64,000 nucleotides of DNA from Axinella damicornis (taxonomy: Eukaryota; Porifera; Demospongiae; Axinellida; Axinellidae). Positions within the stretch are counted from its first letter, which is position 1, and each line of letters opens with the position of its first letter. The stretch spans positions 10,798,785-10,862,784 of the forward strand of contig OZ007516.1 of NCBI GenBank assembly GCA_963931865.1. Direction: 5' to 3'. Under the pieces are notes generated by a model that saw nothing but the letters and a program-made list of their open reading frames with translations, did not search any database and was not told the origin of the DNA. Below are positions 1-13,300 of this stretch, in pieces. The position numbers and the translations under genes were made by a program.

Positions 1-209
1 ACGACCTTGGGTTCATCATGTGCAAAACATTTCTGCTTGACATGACCTCAAAAATGCATCAGCATCAGCTGATCTGGTACCAACTTCACTCCTACACAAC
101 TTTTGAGTGTCCTTAAAATGTGCATCCTATAGCCTCCCACCTCTTGCGAGCTAGAGAGACTGGATATGACCTTCATCTGGAATAAGGTCAGATCTCAGCC
201 TTCATCGTA

Positions 210-257
210 TAGCCTCGTTCCCAGGCGCTTGGTAATTGGCACCTGGGAACGAGGCTA
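210..257. mobile_element. Short TAGCCTCG-family MITE
   Basis: An inverted pair of TAGCCTCGTTCCCAGGC and CCTGGGAACGAGGCTA with a loop of about 15 bp. The flanks share CCTTCATC on both sides, a slightly imperfect target-site duplication. Confidence 0.7.
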
Positions 258-853
258 CCTTCATCTCAAAGCCAGAATGTTGATGGCACACTGGTCTGAG
301 TCTCCCTGCAAACACCGACTCCGCTACGTATAGTCTTGTGCCCAGACCTTTCTTCCTCTGCCAGATACTGCAAGCAATCAAGGTGCTGGGGTTGGATACA
401 AGACTACGCACAACGTATACCTCACAGAGCCACAGCATCTACAAACACCTCTCCTCTCCCCCCCCCCAAACAGCACTGGTGTGTAATTACCCAACCCCTA
501 CTAGCAAATCTGGTGGGGGAAGTAGGCTAGCACTTATCAGAGTGCGAGAATTACAGAGAGGCAATGATTGAAACAATTATGCTGCACACTGCCATGCAGG
601 ATTCTCTTCCATAAGACCATATTCTACACTGTAGTGTTGAGAGATGATTCAGTAATACAAAATTGCATCATCAGACGTCGACAGTGTTCAAGTGTCACTG
701 TCGGATCCAGAATCACTCAAGTGGAGATCATTTCCTGTGGAAGGAACACTATACATGATCACAGATCTACTCATTAGTCTTGCAGGTCAGCCTCTCACCA
801 CACCCACTATGGGGCCTGTGAGACTAGTTTTTCAGGTTGCTTGGCTTTTGACC

Positions 854-925
854 TAGCCTCGTTAGCCTCGTTCCCAGGCCATGTAGAAGAAAAGTTTCTC
901 ATTCACGGCCGGGGGAACGAGGCTA
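854..925. mobile_element. TAGCCTCG-family MITE with perfect 9-bp TSD
   Basis: The element begins TAGCCTCG and ends CGAGGCTA. It is flanked by identical CTTTTGACC (845-853 and 926-934). It is one of the clearest examples in the window that this family makes 9-bp duplications. The left terminus carries an extra partial copy of the terminal motif. Confidence 0.85.
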
Positions 926-1209
926 CTTTTGACCTGATTTGGAATTTGGTCTACCATTATGCAATTTGAAGTGTCTTACTTTATATTTAGCGTCACTAAC
1001 TACACTCCTGGTAGTACGTTACTTGGGGCAGATGCGAGCTAGCTGCCTACAAGCAGCCTGTGAATGAGGCTAGCTGTGAGTACGAGCTGGTGGAGGCAAT
1101 CAGAGTCTGCTCAAGTATCCATGAAGTGGGAGTAAGACCTAAGACATCAATCATCGTTCTTAAAGGTGAGTTGCCCTACCAGTGAATTACCAGGAGTGTG
1201 GTCGACACT

Positions 1210-3889
1210 TCAAATGGCTAAGTATAACTTACTTAGCTCGGTCAGCTGAAACATTGATTTCTGCTGCTTAGAAGGGTCTTGAGAAAATGCCGCAGCCTAA
1301 AAGGAGGAAATAGTCCGTGTAAATACCCGGTAGTAATAATGTCTATGTGGAAGAATGTACGTACCACTTCTCTGTCATTCTTCTGGTCACTGCTGTCATC
1401 AGAAGAATCTGAGGAGCTGCTTCCAGAACTGCTGTCTGAATCTGAGTCTGAACTGCTGCCACTTGAGGAAGACGGCTGATGAATCACCTGGCCCGTATGA
1501 GCGGGGTACATCTGGGTCGTGTAGCCGGGCATCATCTGCGGTTGAGTCATCTGCAGTTGAGTCGTCTGCGGTTGAGCCATCTGTGGCTGAGTCATCTGCA
1601 GTTGAGTCATCTGCGGCTGAGCCATATGACTAATTTGTGGCATTTGTAGCAGCTGTGATATTTGGGGCATCTGACTTTGGTTGACATTAATAGTAGGTTG
1701 GGCCTGTGGCTGCATCATGTGACCAGTCATGTGACCAGCTTGTGACAGGGGTACCTCCCCCTCACTTTCACTATCAGAACTACTGGACGAAGAAGAGGAA
1801 GATGAATCACTGGATGAGGTGACGTCCGTTTTGACTTTCTTGGCTGCAATGGGCTCAGGGGTAGGATTACTGGAGTGAATAGGGCTGATTTCTTGCATCA
1901 TGCTCCCGGATTCATTTCCAAAAACGGGCATTGATAGGGAAGTATTGGTTTGGGTCATCTGTCCACCAACGCCGATGAGATCACCAACAGCCTTACCAGT
2001 CTTCCTGTTTGTCCCTTGCTTGGCATTGCTGAGTTGTTGAGGGGTCGTGGATCTCTTTCCTGTCTTCGGGGTTTTAGCTCTCGATTTTGCCTGTCTCTTT
2101 TGTCCTCGGTTGTTTGCCGCTGGTTTTCCGGAGCCTTCTCGGGGAGTAGCAAGCTGTGATTAACCAGTGAGGGCCTTGGATTGCATGTGACTGGGGTACG
2201 GGGGGCAGGGGGAGACTGAACGGTCTCGTGGCTTTCTTCCATCCCTGTAAGGAAAAATCAATTGCCCTAATTAGAAGGCAAGTGGTCCCTTTTCTCAAAT
2301 CCGGTCACATATGGCGACATTTTGGCTTTCCAACTTGGAAGACCCAGTTGGGTCCTGACGTATTGAAATGAGTTGTTCCTAGACCAAGCTTTTCTCCATG
2401 TGGCCTGGGAACTAGTCCAGGTAGTAGCTAGCCTCGTTCCCAGGCTCGGGCCTGGGAACTAGTCCAGGTAATAGCCTACTCAGGAAACACCTCCGAGCAG
2501 TGTATCCCATACAAGCTGCTCTTTGCTACAACTCCCACTGCAGGCAACAGCCGTTTTGTCATCAGAGAATGGGTCTGTAATTCTGTGATCGACCCCAATC
2601 TTATGTCATAAACAGGGCCTTTTGTCGCACAAGGGAACTTACGCGTACCATGTTGTACTACATGTACATGTTGCAATAGTTGTACGTATGTATAGCTGTA
2701 TTGCAGTACAGTTGACCTGTCTATAGTGGTCACTGCTAGAGGCAGCCACCTCTCTATTATGGTCATACTGCTGGTCCCAGTTGTGCTAATCCTGTACAAA
2801 AATTTGACCTATGTAAAGCAGCCACCTGTCTATAGCGGCCGAAAATACTGGTCCCACAGGTGACCTCTATAGACAGGTTCCACTAAGTATGGAGCTCATG
2901 TCTTCCACACTCCTACTCGCACCTGGTGGCTTTGAGGTGCACGGTGTTGCTGATCTTCTCCAGAACAGCTTCCCCCGTCTCCGTGTTGATGATCAGAACA
3001 CACTCCTTTGCACAAGCCTTCTTCGGACCTCGGAACTGTGAAGCGTCATCTACCGACTCTGCCTACTCAAAGGAAAGCAGGAAAATGATCAATATTCGAA
3101 CCCTCTTTTGCTTAGTTTGATGATGGTATGGTACTCAGTGCCTGGGAACAAGGCTACGAACCATCATATCACAATCATACATGACACACTGCAGGCAGTT
3201 CCAGAGGCCCACCTGTACTACTGGAAGCGAGACGTTGACCTCATCTCCAACCACCTTCAGCCTCCCGGGCTTGGCATGGTCCACAGACAGTGGTTTGAAG
3301 TCATCTGAGGAAGAGGAGAGAGAGTCCTTATTGCAGGCATTCATTTGTTATACTATACTGCAACTACATAGCACAAGGCCCGGCAGGCTGGCAATTGCTG
3401 GAAGATTCTTGACTGTTCGACTGCACTGTATTTCAGCCGTTTGACCTTGCACACATTTTCCCCTTCACCTGATGATATACGCTAGAATGCATAGCGACTC
3501 CACCCTTTCCTTGGTATAGCCTCAGTATGAGACTACTCGCACACGGCGGAATTTCGCTGTGCACGAATAGTCTGGTAAGGTAAGTCGGGGTAATTTCGGT
3601 CACGGTTTATTTCCGGTCACTTAGTAGAGAAGGGCTTCTCTATTCTAAGAGCTACGTTTTCAGCCAAAACTATGGTGCTGTGCAGATAGAGGCAACACTC
3701 AGCTATAACATATCTGTCGGCAAAATCGAGACCTTGCGTCCATTGCGCGTATCTGCCTAAGTGACCGGAAATACCCGGTGACCGAAATTACCTGGACTTA
3801 CCTTACCGAGACTATCCTTAGTATACGGGGTCAAGATGCCTGGTCGCAGCTGTGACTACAGCTAATATGGGAGTGCCACCCGGGGCCCC

Positions 3890-3928
<39 letters not shown>

Positions 3929-4233
3929 GTGGGTGGATGTCTCGTCTTGGTACCAGAGGGTGACAAGCACATGGCGGCTGTTGTGGCTGGCTGTAGAAAG
4001 GTCTTGGGTGGTGTGGGAGGCCTGAACAACAATTGGTATGGCCTAACCTACCTACAGGCTCAGTACAGGACAGGTGGGCACTAAACAGAACTTGTAGAAA
4101 CGTCCAGTTTTACATCCCACTCACATTTGATCGTATGGAAGGCGTTCTCCTTGGGAAAGGTGAAACTCTTTCCCAGTTTTACCCGGTACTCCTGTCCCTG
4201 GACCACTGGCAACTCTGCGGATGGCTCAGCCAT
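1210..4233 (-). CDS. EAF: ELL-associated factor (EAF1/2-like)
   Basis: A spliced minus-strand gene. Exon 1 is 4233-4125 (start MAEPSAELPV), exon 2 is 3304-3213 and exon 3 is 3056-2923. Joined in frame they give the EAF N-terminal domain, with FHTIKYDFKPLSVDH, GDEVNVSLP and KKACAKECVLIINTETGE; the EAF signatures FHTIRYDFKP and KECxLIINxDTGE are recognisable. Exon 4 starts at 2245 (RMEESHETVQ) and runs into a Ser/Asp-rich, Gln/Met-Pro-rich tail (SSSGSSSDSDSDSS) ending at a donor at 1365, typical of EAF transactivation regions. The reading frame changes near 1958; a GTAAGG...ACAG micro-intron of 38 bp (1996-1959) would reconcile it. The last exon (about 1257-1210) is uncertain. EAF proteins bind ELL in the super elongation complex and stimulate RNA polymerase II elongation in the nucleus. 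The gene is head-to-head with the sorcin-like gene. Confidence 0.85.
2436..2470. mobile_element. Degenerate TAGCCTCG-family fragment
   Basis: Short run of family termini (TAGCCTCGTTCCCAGGCTCGGGCCTGGGAAC) in the EAF intron. A neighbouring duplicated CTGGGAACTAGTCCAGGTA motif occurs on both sides. No clean target-site duplication. Confidence 0.5.
3567..3815. mobile_element. MITE with ~50-bp terminal inverted repeats
   Basis: The left arm ATAGTCTGGTAAGGTAAGTC and right arm GACTTACCTTACC-G-AGACTAT are inverted, and the inversion continues inward through GGTAATTTCGGTCAC and TTTCCGGTCACTTAG. About 150 bp of unrelated sequence lies between the arms. It sits in EAF intron 1 (between exons 2 and 1). 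No coding capacity. Confidence 0.75.
3892..3926 (+). repeat. Poly(G) tract, ~35 nt
   Basis: Uninterrupted G run in EAF intron 1. It is one of several very long G or C homopolymers in this window. Confidence 0.95.
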
Positions 4234-4452
4234 GTCAGATCATGGAGGGTTGTTTTCCAATCCCCAGATCCCATACCGTGAAACGATATCCTGGCAGTGT
4301 TTCCGGATACTGTTGTTTGGGCGGTCGTTGCTGTGCAAAGACGGTAGGCTGTAGAACACCGTTGATATGATGGCTAGACCTCAGTGACATTTATGTTGTC
4401 TATCATCATCTATCTTGCAGTGCAAGTTAGTGTGGACTTCAAGACTACCAAG
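4234..4452. promoter_or_regulatory. Bidirectional promoter region EAF / sorcin-like
   Basis: 219 bp separate the divergent start codons of EAF (4233, minus) and the sorcin-like gene (4453, plus). Both 5' UTRs and both promoters must fit here or overlap. No TATA box is obvious. A shared head-to-head promoter is inferred from the geometry. Confidence 0.55.
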
Positions 4453-7272
4453 ATGGCTTACCCAGGCTATGGTGCTCCCGTGAGTTGATTACATCCTACA
4501 TGCAAGGGCCTGGGGGTAGCCACTTTACGTGTCGCCTTTAGAAGCGTTTGCAACTGGGATCAAGATCTTCGAGCAGCAAAAATTGCTGGACTGTTTCCGA
4601 AGCTCTTGATCGCAAGAGGTTCAAAGGACAAAAAAGTAGCCACACCCTGCTTAGTATGTGTTGATCCATTGACCTTTGTCACTCAGAGTTTGTCTTGTCA
4701 TTAATTATGAGTTCACTTATGTTCCCGTCTTTCAGGGCCAACCACCCCAAACTGATCCTCTGTGGCCGTACTTCTCCCACGTTGCCGGAGCAGTAAGTGA
4801 ATGGATGGGAGGGGATGGGGGTGGGGAGGGGATGGAGGGTGGGGAGGGGATGGTGGGTGGGGAGGGGATGGGTGTGGGGAGGGGATGGGGGGTGGGGAGG
4901 GGATGGTGGGTGGGGAGGGGATGGGTGTGGGGAGGGGATGGGGGGTGGGGAGGGGAGGGGAGGGGGAGGGGGGGGGGGGGGGGGGAGCAGCAGCTGGCAG
5001 TATTGAGCAAGGTGCGAATGTGGAACCCAAGAGTGTCAAGTGTAAACGGGCATCCAATTTATTGTTAACGAGTGCACTATAAAAATAAGACACTTTGTGA
5101 CATCTAACAATCACCCATGCTGTAAACTTTTCCATTGGTATCTTAACCTGCTGAGCTGTTGTTGTGATGGTGTAGTGCTCTACTGGGCGCTTGTTGTTGA
5201 ATGTTGGAGGGCGTGATGCTTACTTTGCTCTGCTCAATGGTGAACATTGTGGTGAGTGTTCTTAATTTCAGCGGCAGCTGCTAGCGGTTATTTTATTGCC
5301 AACTACACACAATGTAGCCCACCTCCCTGTTGGAAGCTTGGTAATCTGGAGGATGGTATCTCCTGAGTTGGGTGGTAGTGTAGTCTCGTTCCCAGACTAT
5401 TTTTCACATGCGGAGGGAAAGGCCTATTCCGTTTTCGTTCCTTGCGGTTGCTAAAAATACTGACATAATGTTTGTAGAATGTATTGTCTGACGTCACATG
5501 AACTGTGGAACTATCATAGCACACGATAGCACCGTCCTGAGGCAAAGGTTGTCTTCCTCGGAGGTTCCGAACACCAAGGAGAGAAGATCTGCAGAATGAA
5601 ATACCTCTGTCTGCGTTAGAGAGACACTGGAGCAATCTTACTGGCATTCTAACTTCCCACTGCTGATTGACCCGCTCACAAACATATCCCAACTGCTCCT
5701 GTCAGCCTTCTTGTGGTGTAGTTCCTACGAGTCAAGTGTCTAACTCATATCATCACACAGGGCTTCATTGAGAATTGAGCCTCACACTAGAGAAAAGGGA
5801 GCAACAACCACCACTTGTGAGCCTATGGCATTTCTCAGGAGCCCATAACTTCATTATCTACTGCTATGAGAATGCTTCATCTCTCCATGCACAGCTGTCT
5901 GTCCTGCAGTCTGTCCTGCAATCTGTCCTGCTATCTGTCCTGCTGTCTGTCCTGCAGTCTGTCCTGCAGAGCACATGCTGGATCAATGTGCAACATTAGG
6001 TTCAAGGCAGAGGAGGTTGGACACAATTTCTGCGCACGTGACTATGCGCTGCGCTCGAACGGAAATAATTGTGTGTTTTACGTTCCTAACCTCACCAGTC
6101 TTGTTGCCAAGTCAATATGGCCTGGGACTGAGGGAAAACGTAAATTGCCAACGAGAAGTGAAGCTACAGTTGGGGAGTTTGAAAGGTAGCAGTACGTTGA
6201 AGACGCTTCAGGTTGGGAAGGCTTCCAATTGGAGTACCGGGAGTGTGGCTTCTCCGCCATCCCGCACGGCCGATCCTTCAAGAGGCCGTACAGCCTAAGT
6301 GACACCCACCCAGGGGTACGGCATTTTTGGAATCTACTCTACTGGAGCTTTCGAATGATGTCAAGTTTGTTGAGATACTCGTGAAGACTACCGACAACAC
6401 AACTCGGTATAGTAAACAATTCGCCTATGCACGTAGGTCGAATTGACCATGTCCAACCTCCTCTGGGTTCGAGGCTATGTGCAATGTGTACACTGTACCA
6501 TTGAGGCATTATTTTGAATTAGGCCCACTTCCAGTTGGAATCGACCTTGCAAAAATTTCACTTAGAAAAGTGCGACAGTGATAGAATGCCACCTATGCTC
6601 ACTGCAGGCACTACTGCCTTATAAAGCCCTGAGTGTTTGAAGAGATTATGGGTTTTGAAACTTGTCGGTATGACTCATAATACAGTTATGAATTTTCCTA
6701 TTAGGTCAATGAATCTGTTATGTGTCAACTGGGTCACCAACTGGCTTCATTCCCATGTCTGCAACTGGGAATGTGTCAGTGCATGGTAGCAATCAAGATG
6801 GTGTAGTCAGAATCGCCATTCCTGAGTGCTCAAACTGATAACATTATACAGAACAAATTTTCTTCTACCAGCGTTGTACTAAGCACTTCAACCTCTGGTC
6901 TCAGTCTCGCATGGCCAGACCACAATCCACATGGGAGGAAGGAGTCTGGGACATGGCATGGAGGAGCAGTTTGTTGCCCACACTGTGGAGTGTGTACCAA
7001 TCACAGCACAGTATTCAGTCACATGCTATGTAATCGATTAGTGCTGAGTGTGTGTGGAGAGTAAACTTGATGTGGAGGAAGTGAGCTGAGCGAGAAGTGT
7101 CTTGAGTCCTGTGGGTACACGCTACACACTAGCCTACGAGTAGCTGTAGTTATCTCCAGCCTCATTCCAGCCTCCTTCTACACCTCCAGTTTTTGATCAT
7201 TTACAATATCAAGAACTGGAGGTGCAGAAGGCCTGGGAACGAGGCTAGGTTATCTCACTAGTGTCATGGAGG

Positions 7273-7327
<55 letters not shown>

Positions 7328-10300
7328 AGCCTCGTTCCCAGGCTCTCGTTCTCAAAAGAGAGAGATCCTGGAGCAGTTCATCACCTAGGTTCAAACACTC
7401 TGTGGCTGGTCAACATACGCAGACAATCTACACAACTTCCTTGGCCAGTTTTAATGAAGTTGCCCCCCCCCCCCCCCCCCCCACGTCCACCTGACATCAT
7501 TCACGTGACGGATGATACTGTTTTTCGCCATTCTTCTGCATTCGTGTATAAATGCAAACCGAAGAACAGAAAACGGGGTAGGCCTGGAACGAGGCTAGTC
7601 TCAGATCCCTTCCCAATGTCAGAGCATCGTCTGGCTACGTGAAATTATTCCGGTTAGTTACTGAATATGGTCCTCTGATTGCATGCGACTGAAGCAGACC
7701 CAGTCGGGGAGCGTAGCAGCTCTGTGCCAGATTGCTCGCATAGGCAACGGAGGAAGTAGCTGAGTGAGCAAAGTGAGCAAAGCTACTTGTTTTATTTATT
7801 GTTGACAAGTGCACTGTAAAATCAAAGGTACAATAGCCCATACTGTAAACGTTTCCGTTGGTACTAACCTGGCAACCTGCTGAGCTGTTGTTGTGATGGT
7901 ATAGTGCTCTACTGGGCGCTTGTTGTTGAATGTTGGATGGTGTGATGCTTACTTTGCTCTGCTCAATGGTGAAGATTGTGGTGAGCGTTCTTAATTCTGC
8001 GGCAGCTGCTAGTGGTTATTTTATTGCCAACTACACACAATGTAGCCCACCTCCCTGTTGGAAGTCTGGAGGATGGTATCTCCTGAGTTGGGTGGTAGTG
8101 TAGTCTCGTTCCCAGACCGCATTCACACCCGGACGGAAAAATAGTCTGGTGANNNNNNNNNNNNNNNNNNNNNNNNNNNNNNNNNNNNNNNNNNNNNNNN
8201 NNNNNNNNNNNNNNNNNNNNNNNNNNNNNNNNNNNNNNNNNNNNNNNNNNNNNNNNNNNNNNNNNNNNNNNNNNNNNNNNNNNNNNNNNNNNNNNNNNNN
8301 NNNNNNNNNNNNNNNNNNNNNNNNNNNNNNNNNNNNNNNNNNNNNNNNNNNNGACCACATTCCACACGGGAGGAAGGGGCATTGCATGGAGGAGCAGTTT
8401 GTTACCCCTCACTGTGGAGTGTGTACCAATCACAGCACAGTATTCGGTCACATGCTATGTAATCGATTAATGGGAACATTGAGTGTTGTGAAATCTGAGT
8501 GTGTGTGCCAAGGAGTGAAGATCCGCGGAAAGAAATACCTCTACTGGAGCAATCCTAGTAGCATTCAAACTTTCCACTGTTCATTGACATGCTCACAAAC
8601 ACATTCCAACCGTTCGTGAACCTCCTGACAGCCTTCTTGTTGTGCAGAACACGTCTGTGTTTCCGAGTCTCCTGTATACCACCATCGCTTAACTTTCACA
8701 GTAACCATTAATCCATGTATTACGTCACTTTCACAGCCGATTGCTCCGCCAACATTCCAGCAGAAATGAACGAGACTAGTGGCAGTGCACCCTAACTGAG
8801 CATGTGGCATGAGAATCTTGTCCTTCAAATTATATATGATGCTGGTGTACAAATACTTGGGGCATGTACTAGTTTCATTCCAGTTGACACATAACGGATT
8901 CATTGACCTAAAAGGAAATCCATAACTGTATTACGAGTCATAACAAGTTTCAAACCCATAGAGAGCGAAAACCATACTTTCACGTGCAGCTCTTCATACG
9001 ACTGTCGTTTCTGAGGTATGTACAAGCCTTTTTTCCCATTTGTAACATATACATTGAAATAAAGGCTGAAAGCATTCCTAATTCACCCAAACTGCACAAT
9101 TTTGTGTCCACTGACTGACGTACCCCCGACACAGCAATCACTCTACCCCTTGCTGTGCATGTGCGCACAGGGTAACTACTGGCACATTGGGGGTATTAAC
9201 TACTGGCAGAGTTGGGGTATGGCTTACCCATGAAATGAGTATTAGCTAGAGCATAGACACATACCAAAACTCTGTTACGTATCAAGTGTCTAACTCCTCA
9301 TCACACACGGGTTCATTGAGAATTGAGCCTCACACTAGAGAAAAGGGAGCAACAACCACCACTTGTGAGCCTATGGCATTTCTCAGGAGCAAATAACTGC
9401 GTTACCTAGTGCAGGAGCTATGAGCCCCCCCCCCCCCCCCCCCCCCCCCCCATCCTCCAGATACCATAACTTCCAACTCCAACAGGGAGGTGGGCTACAT
9501 TGTGTGTAGTTGGCAATAAAATAACCACTAGCAGCTGCCGCTGAAATTAAGAATACTCACCACAATGTTTATCCTCATTCCCAGGCCTTCTCACCCCAGC
9601 ATTAGTCGCTTGCAGCATTTCTCGCTTGCAGTACTAACGTACTAACGCGTTAGAACTGCAAGCGACAAATGCTGGGGTGAGAAGGCCTGGGAACGAGGCT
9701 ACACAATGTTCACCATCGAGCAGACCATCATTCAACATCAGTAGAGCACTCAGTTTCAATCTGAACAAGTGGCAACTCCTGGAAGAGCAACTGGTCCTAC
9801 AAACTCACTTGATTCCTCGTGCCTTGCTTTACTCTCTCACCTCGCGGATACTCGTGGATAGATTGTGTCCACTAACTCGTATGTACGGCTTGTGCCAATT
9901 AGCACACATGCGTGATGTCAAGTACTGGCAGTGACAGTTGAAGTGAGCAATGGCGGCCGATGGGAACACAGAACGCTCACAACTCCACGATCAAGATGAG
10001 TGTCTGTACAATTATTGAACAAAATGTAATGTGTCTGAGCAATGACGGTGGTGTAGTCAGAATCTTCATGCAGCTTTCCCGAGCGATAACATTGTAACAG
10101 AACAATTTTTCCTCTACCAGCAGTTTGTTGTTGCCCACACTGTGGAGTGTGTACCAATCACAGCACAGTATTCAGTCACATGCTATATAATGGGAACATT
10201 TAGTGCTGAGTGTGTGTGGAGAGATGTGGAGGAAGTGAGCTGAGCGAGAAGTGTCTGGAGTCCTGTGGGTACACGCTACACACTAGGTAAGTACTGGCAC

Positions 10301-13300
10301 ATTTGGTGGTATTCAACTGCTGGCAGAGTTGGGGTATGGTTACCCATGAAAACGATAGAGCATAGACACATAGACACTTGACTCATATCATCACACAGGG
10401 CTTCATTGAGAATTGAGCCTCGCACTAGAGAAAAGGGAACAACAACGACCACTTGTGAGCCTTTGGCATTTATCAGGAGCCCATAACTGCATTACCTACT
10501 GCTATGAGAATGCTTCATCTCTCCTGTCTCTACTCAGAAGCGCCTCACTTGCACACTTGGTGGTAGTGCACCCATGTTCTCAATGCTGAACTGAGCATGT
10601 GCCTTCGGTGGCTCACGCGCTCCTGCTCCGCTCCTGCTCTGCATGCTGAATCAATCCTCGAACCCAGGTGTGGGGCGCAGCCTGGGTTCGGGTTAGAGGC
10701 AATGTGCAACATAATACATGTACTCATTGTTTTGTTTTGAATTAGGCCCACTTCCAGTTGGAATGGACCTTCCAAATATTTTCACTTTTAGTGAGGGAAA
10801 AAGTGGACTCTAGCTCATTGCTGGCACTCCTGTCTTATAAAGCCCAGAGTGTTTGAAAAGATTATGGGTTTTGAAACTTGTCAGTATGACTCATAATACA
10901 GTTATGAATTTTCTTATAAGGTCAATGAATCTGTTATGTGTCACTACTTTCAACTGGTTTCATTCCCATGTCTGCAACTGGCCTGGGAATGAAAGTAGTA
11001 CATACCCTTGTAATTTTGAGGGACAAGATTCTCATGGCACATGCTCAGTTCAGCATTGGGAACATGGGTGCACTACCACCAAGTGAGCAATGGCGGCCGA
11101 TGGGAACATAGAAGTGCTCACAATTCCACGATCAAGATGAGTGTCTGCGTGTGGAATGTGGTCTGGCCACGCGAGACTAAGATCAGAGGTTGAAGTGCTT
11201 AGTACACTGATGGTAGAGGGAAAATTGTTCTGTAATCAGTTTGAGCACTCGGGAAAGGCGCTTGAAGATTCTGACTACACCATCGTGATTGCCGCTATGC
11301 TCTGACACATTTGTTTAATAATTGTGGGAGGAAGGAGTCTGGGACGTGGCATGGAGTAGCTGTTTGTTGTCCACACTGTGGAGTGTGTACCAATCACAGC
11401 ACAGTATTCAGTCACATGCTACATGTATGTAATCGATTAATGGTGATGGGAGTAAACTTATTTTGAGAGAAGTGAGCTGAGCTAGAAGTGTCTTGAGTCG
11501 TATGGGAACACGCTATGCTACAGGCTAGCTGGTGAGTAGCTGTGGTCATCTCACGCCATCACTTGCATGACTGGATTACTGTAATTGATTGCTAATTGAA
11601 TTCCTGAGAGGCCAACCACTCTATTTCTACCCCATTTTCTGTTCTTCAGTTGCGTTGACAATAATACAAATACATGGATGCGGAAGAGCGGTGAAAACAG
11701 AGAAGGCCTGGTATCATTTATAACATGTGTGATGTCAGGTGGACGTGGGGGGGGGGGGGGGGGGGGGGGTAGTCGTTTTAGCAGGTCCTGGATCAGTTCA
11801 TCATCCAGTCGGCTAGGTTCAAACGCACCGTTCAAGTCGGGACTCGAGACAATCTACACAACAACTTTGTCAGCCAAAGTTTAAGTGGTTGTGCTCCACC
11901 CCCCCCCCCCCCCCTTCATCCACCTGACATCATTCACTTGATGGATGATACCAGGCCTTCCCCATTTTTCGCCGCTCTTCCACATTCGTGTATTATTGTC
12001 AATGCAAACCGAAGAAAAGAAAACGGGGTAGACCTGGGAATGAGGCTAGTCTCAGATCCCTTCCCAATGTCAGAGCATCGTCTGGCTACATATTCCGGCC
12101 AAGGGCGCATCGGCGGCTCGATGCGCCTAGTTACTGAATGTGGTCCTCTGATTGGATAAATCTCAACAAACAATCTCCTTTGAATGGATGGTACCATAAA
12201 ATTCAGTTTTGTCAAATGTCTAGGATGGCCAGATTGATCCAGCGGAGCTACAGACCTGTCTGACGCAGTCAGGCATTGCTGGCACCTACCAGACGTTCAG
12301 CAGGGAGACCTGTCGGATCATGATTGCCATGTTGGACCGTGACTACAGTGGCAAGATGGGGTTCTCAGAGTTCAAGGAACTGTGGGGTGCTCTCAACCAG
12401 TGGAAGGTGAGTCTGCATGTTTGTCTCTGTTGCTTAGCAACAAACACTTAGAACTTGAAGTGGGTGATGAGGTTGCTGTGATAACAGACAATGAATTACC
12501 CCTAGAGATGCAACAGGTGTATGATGGAGATATGAAGCTGGGGATTGTGCCATTGTTGTCAGCATTAACCCTTTAACCACCGAATTCTTCCCACCAAGAC
12601 AACACATTTTCATGCATTCAGCGCACACCACTTTCGTAGGTACTCCTCTCCCACAGCATTCGCTCCTCAGCGGCCAAACTTGGTGGGGCCCGCACACATG
12701 GAGAGACCCCTCTGGCAATACCGTTAATGATATTCATGACCCCCCACAAGGCCAGCAATCGGAGGTCAAAGGTGGATGTCAGCCGGATTTTCGCCCAGCA
12801 TTTCCCTAAACTTGGGCCAGATCTGACTGATGGCACACCTTACACCACCAATTTGCAGGTTTTCTTGAGGCCCTGGGTGGGGTCTATAAATATCATTAGA
12901 ATCAAAAATTCTCGGGTCAATGAATCTCATTAAAATCAAAAAAACGCCCACGACAGGCCGAAGGGGGGGCTGCCGCCCCCCCTTCGAAACCCCCCCGCTT
13001 GTACGTTTAGTGGGGGAGGCGCGCCGAAATCTGACCAAATTTTTGAGTTCGTGCCTTAAAGTCGTCCCTAGGCCCTCTGAAGACTTTTTGGTCTCTTTTT
13101 GGACTGGCGAGAAGCCCTACAAGTGCATAGGGTCTAAATGACGCCTATAGACGTCAATGGGGCTTAAAGGGTTAAAGGAGCTTTGAAATGATGTCCACAA
13201 AATGATTTTTTATCTCAGTCACAAAAAAATTGCAGTCGATCAAAGGCTATTTCAACCTACAGCAAAATGGACATCATTTGAAAGCTCCATTCATGCTGAT

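Larger units (their letters stand above)
5260..11520. repeat. Mosaic of duplicated repeat blocks in sorcin intron 2
   Basis: Several blocks recur. Block A (GTTATTTTATTGCCAACTAC and following) is at about 5285-5345 and 7990-8062, and inverted at 9475-9545. Block B (TTCATTGAGAATTGAGCCTC...) is at 5764, 9302 and 10401. Block C (CACTGTGGAGTGTGTACCAA...) is at about 6980, 8408, 10138 and 11378. Block D (TGACTCATAATACAGTTATG...) is at 6668 and 10886. Copies differ by substitutions and indels, so this is an old cluster of nested duplications. No coding exon is supported. Confidence 0.75.

Noticed and set aside
4676..5135. Gly/Trp-rich and Pro-rich frames
   Set aside because: G-rich minisatellite next to a sorcin-like exon.
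8149..8619. Frames running through the N gaps (also 32757-33199)
   Set aside because: Made of undefined bases; only the DUF6589 edge at 32891 is supported by motif continuity.
12766..13038. 90-codon minus-strand protein with basic N-terminus
   Set aside because: Lies wholly inside the TTAA-flanked MITE, low-information composition, no start context or family.
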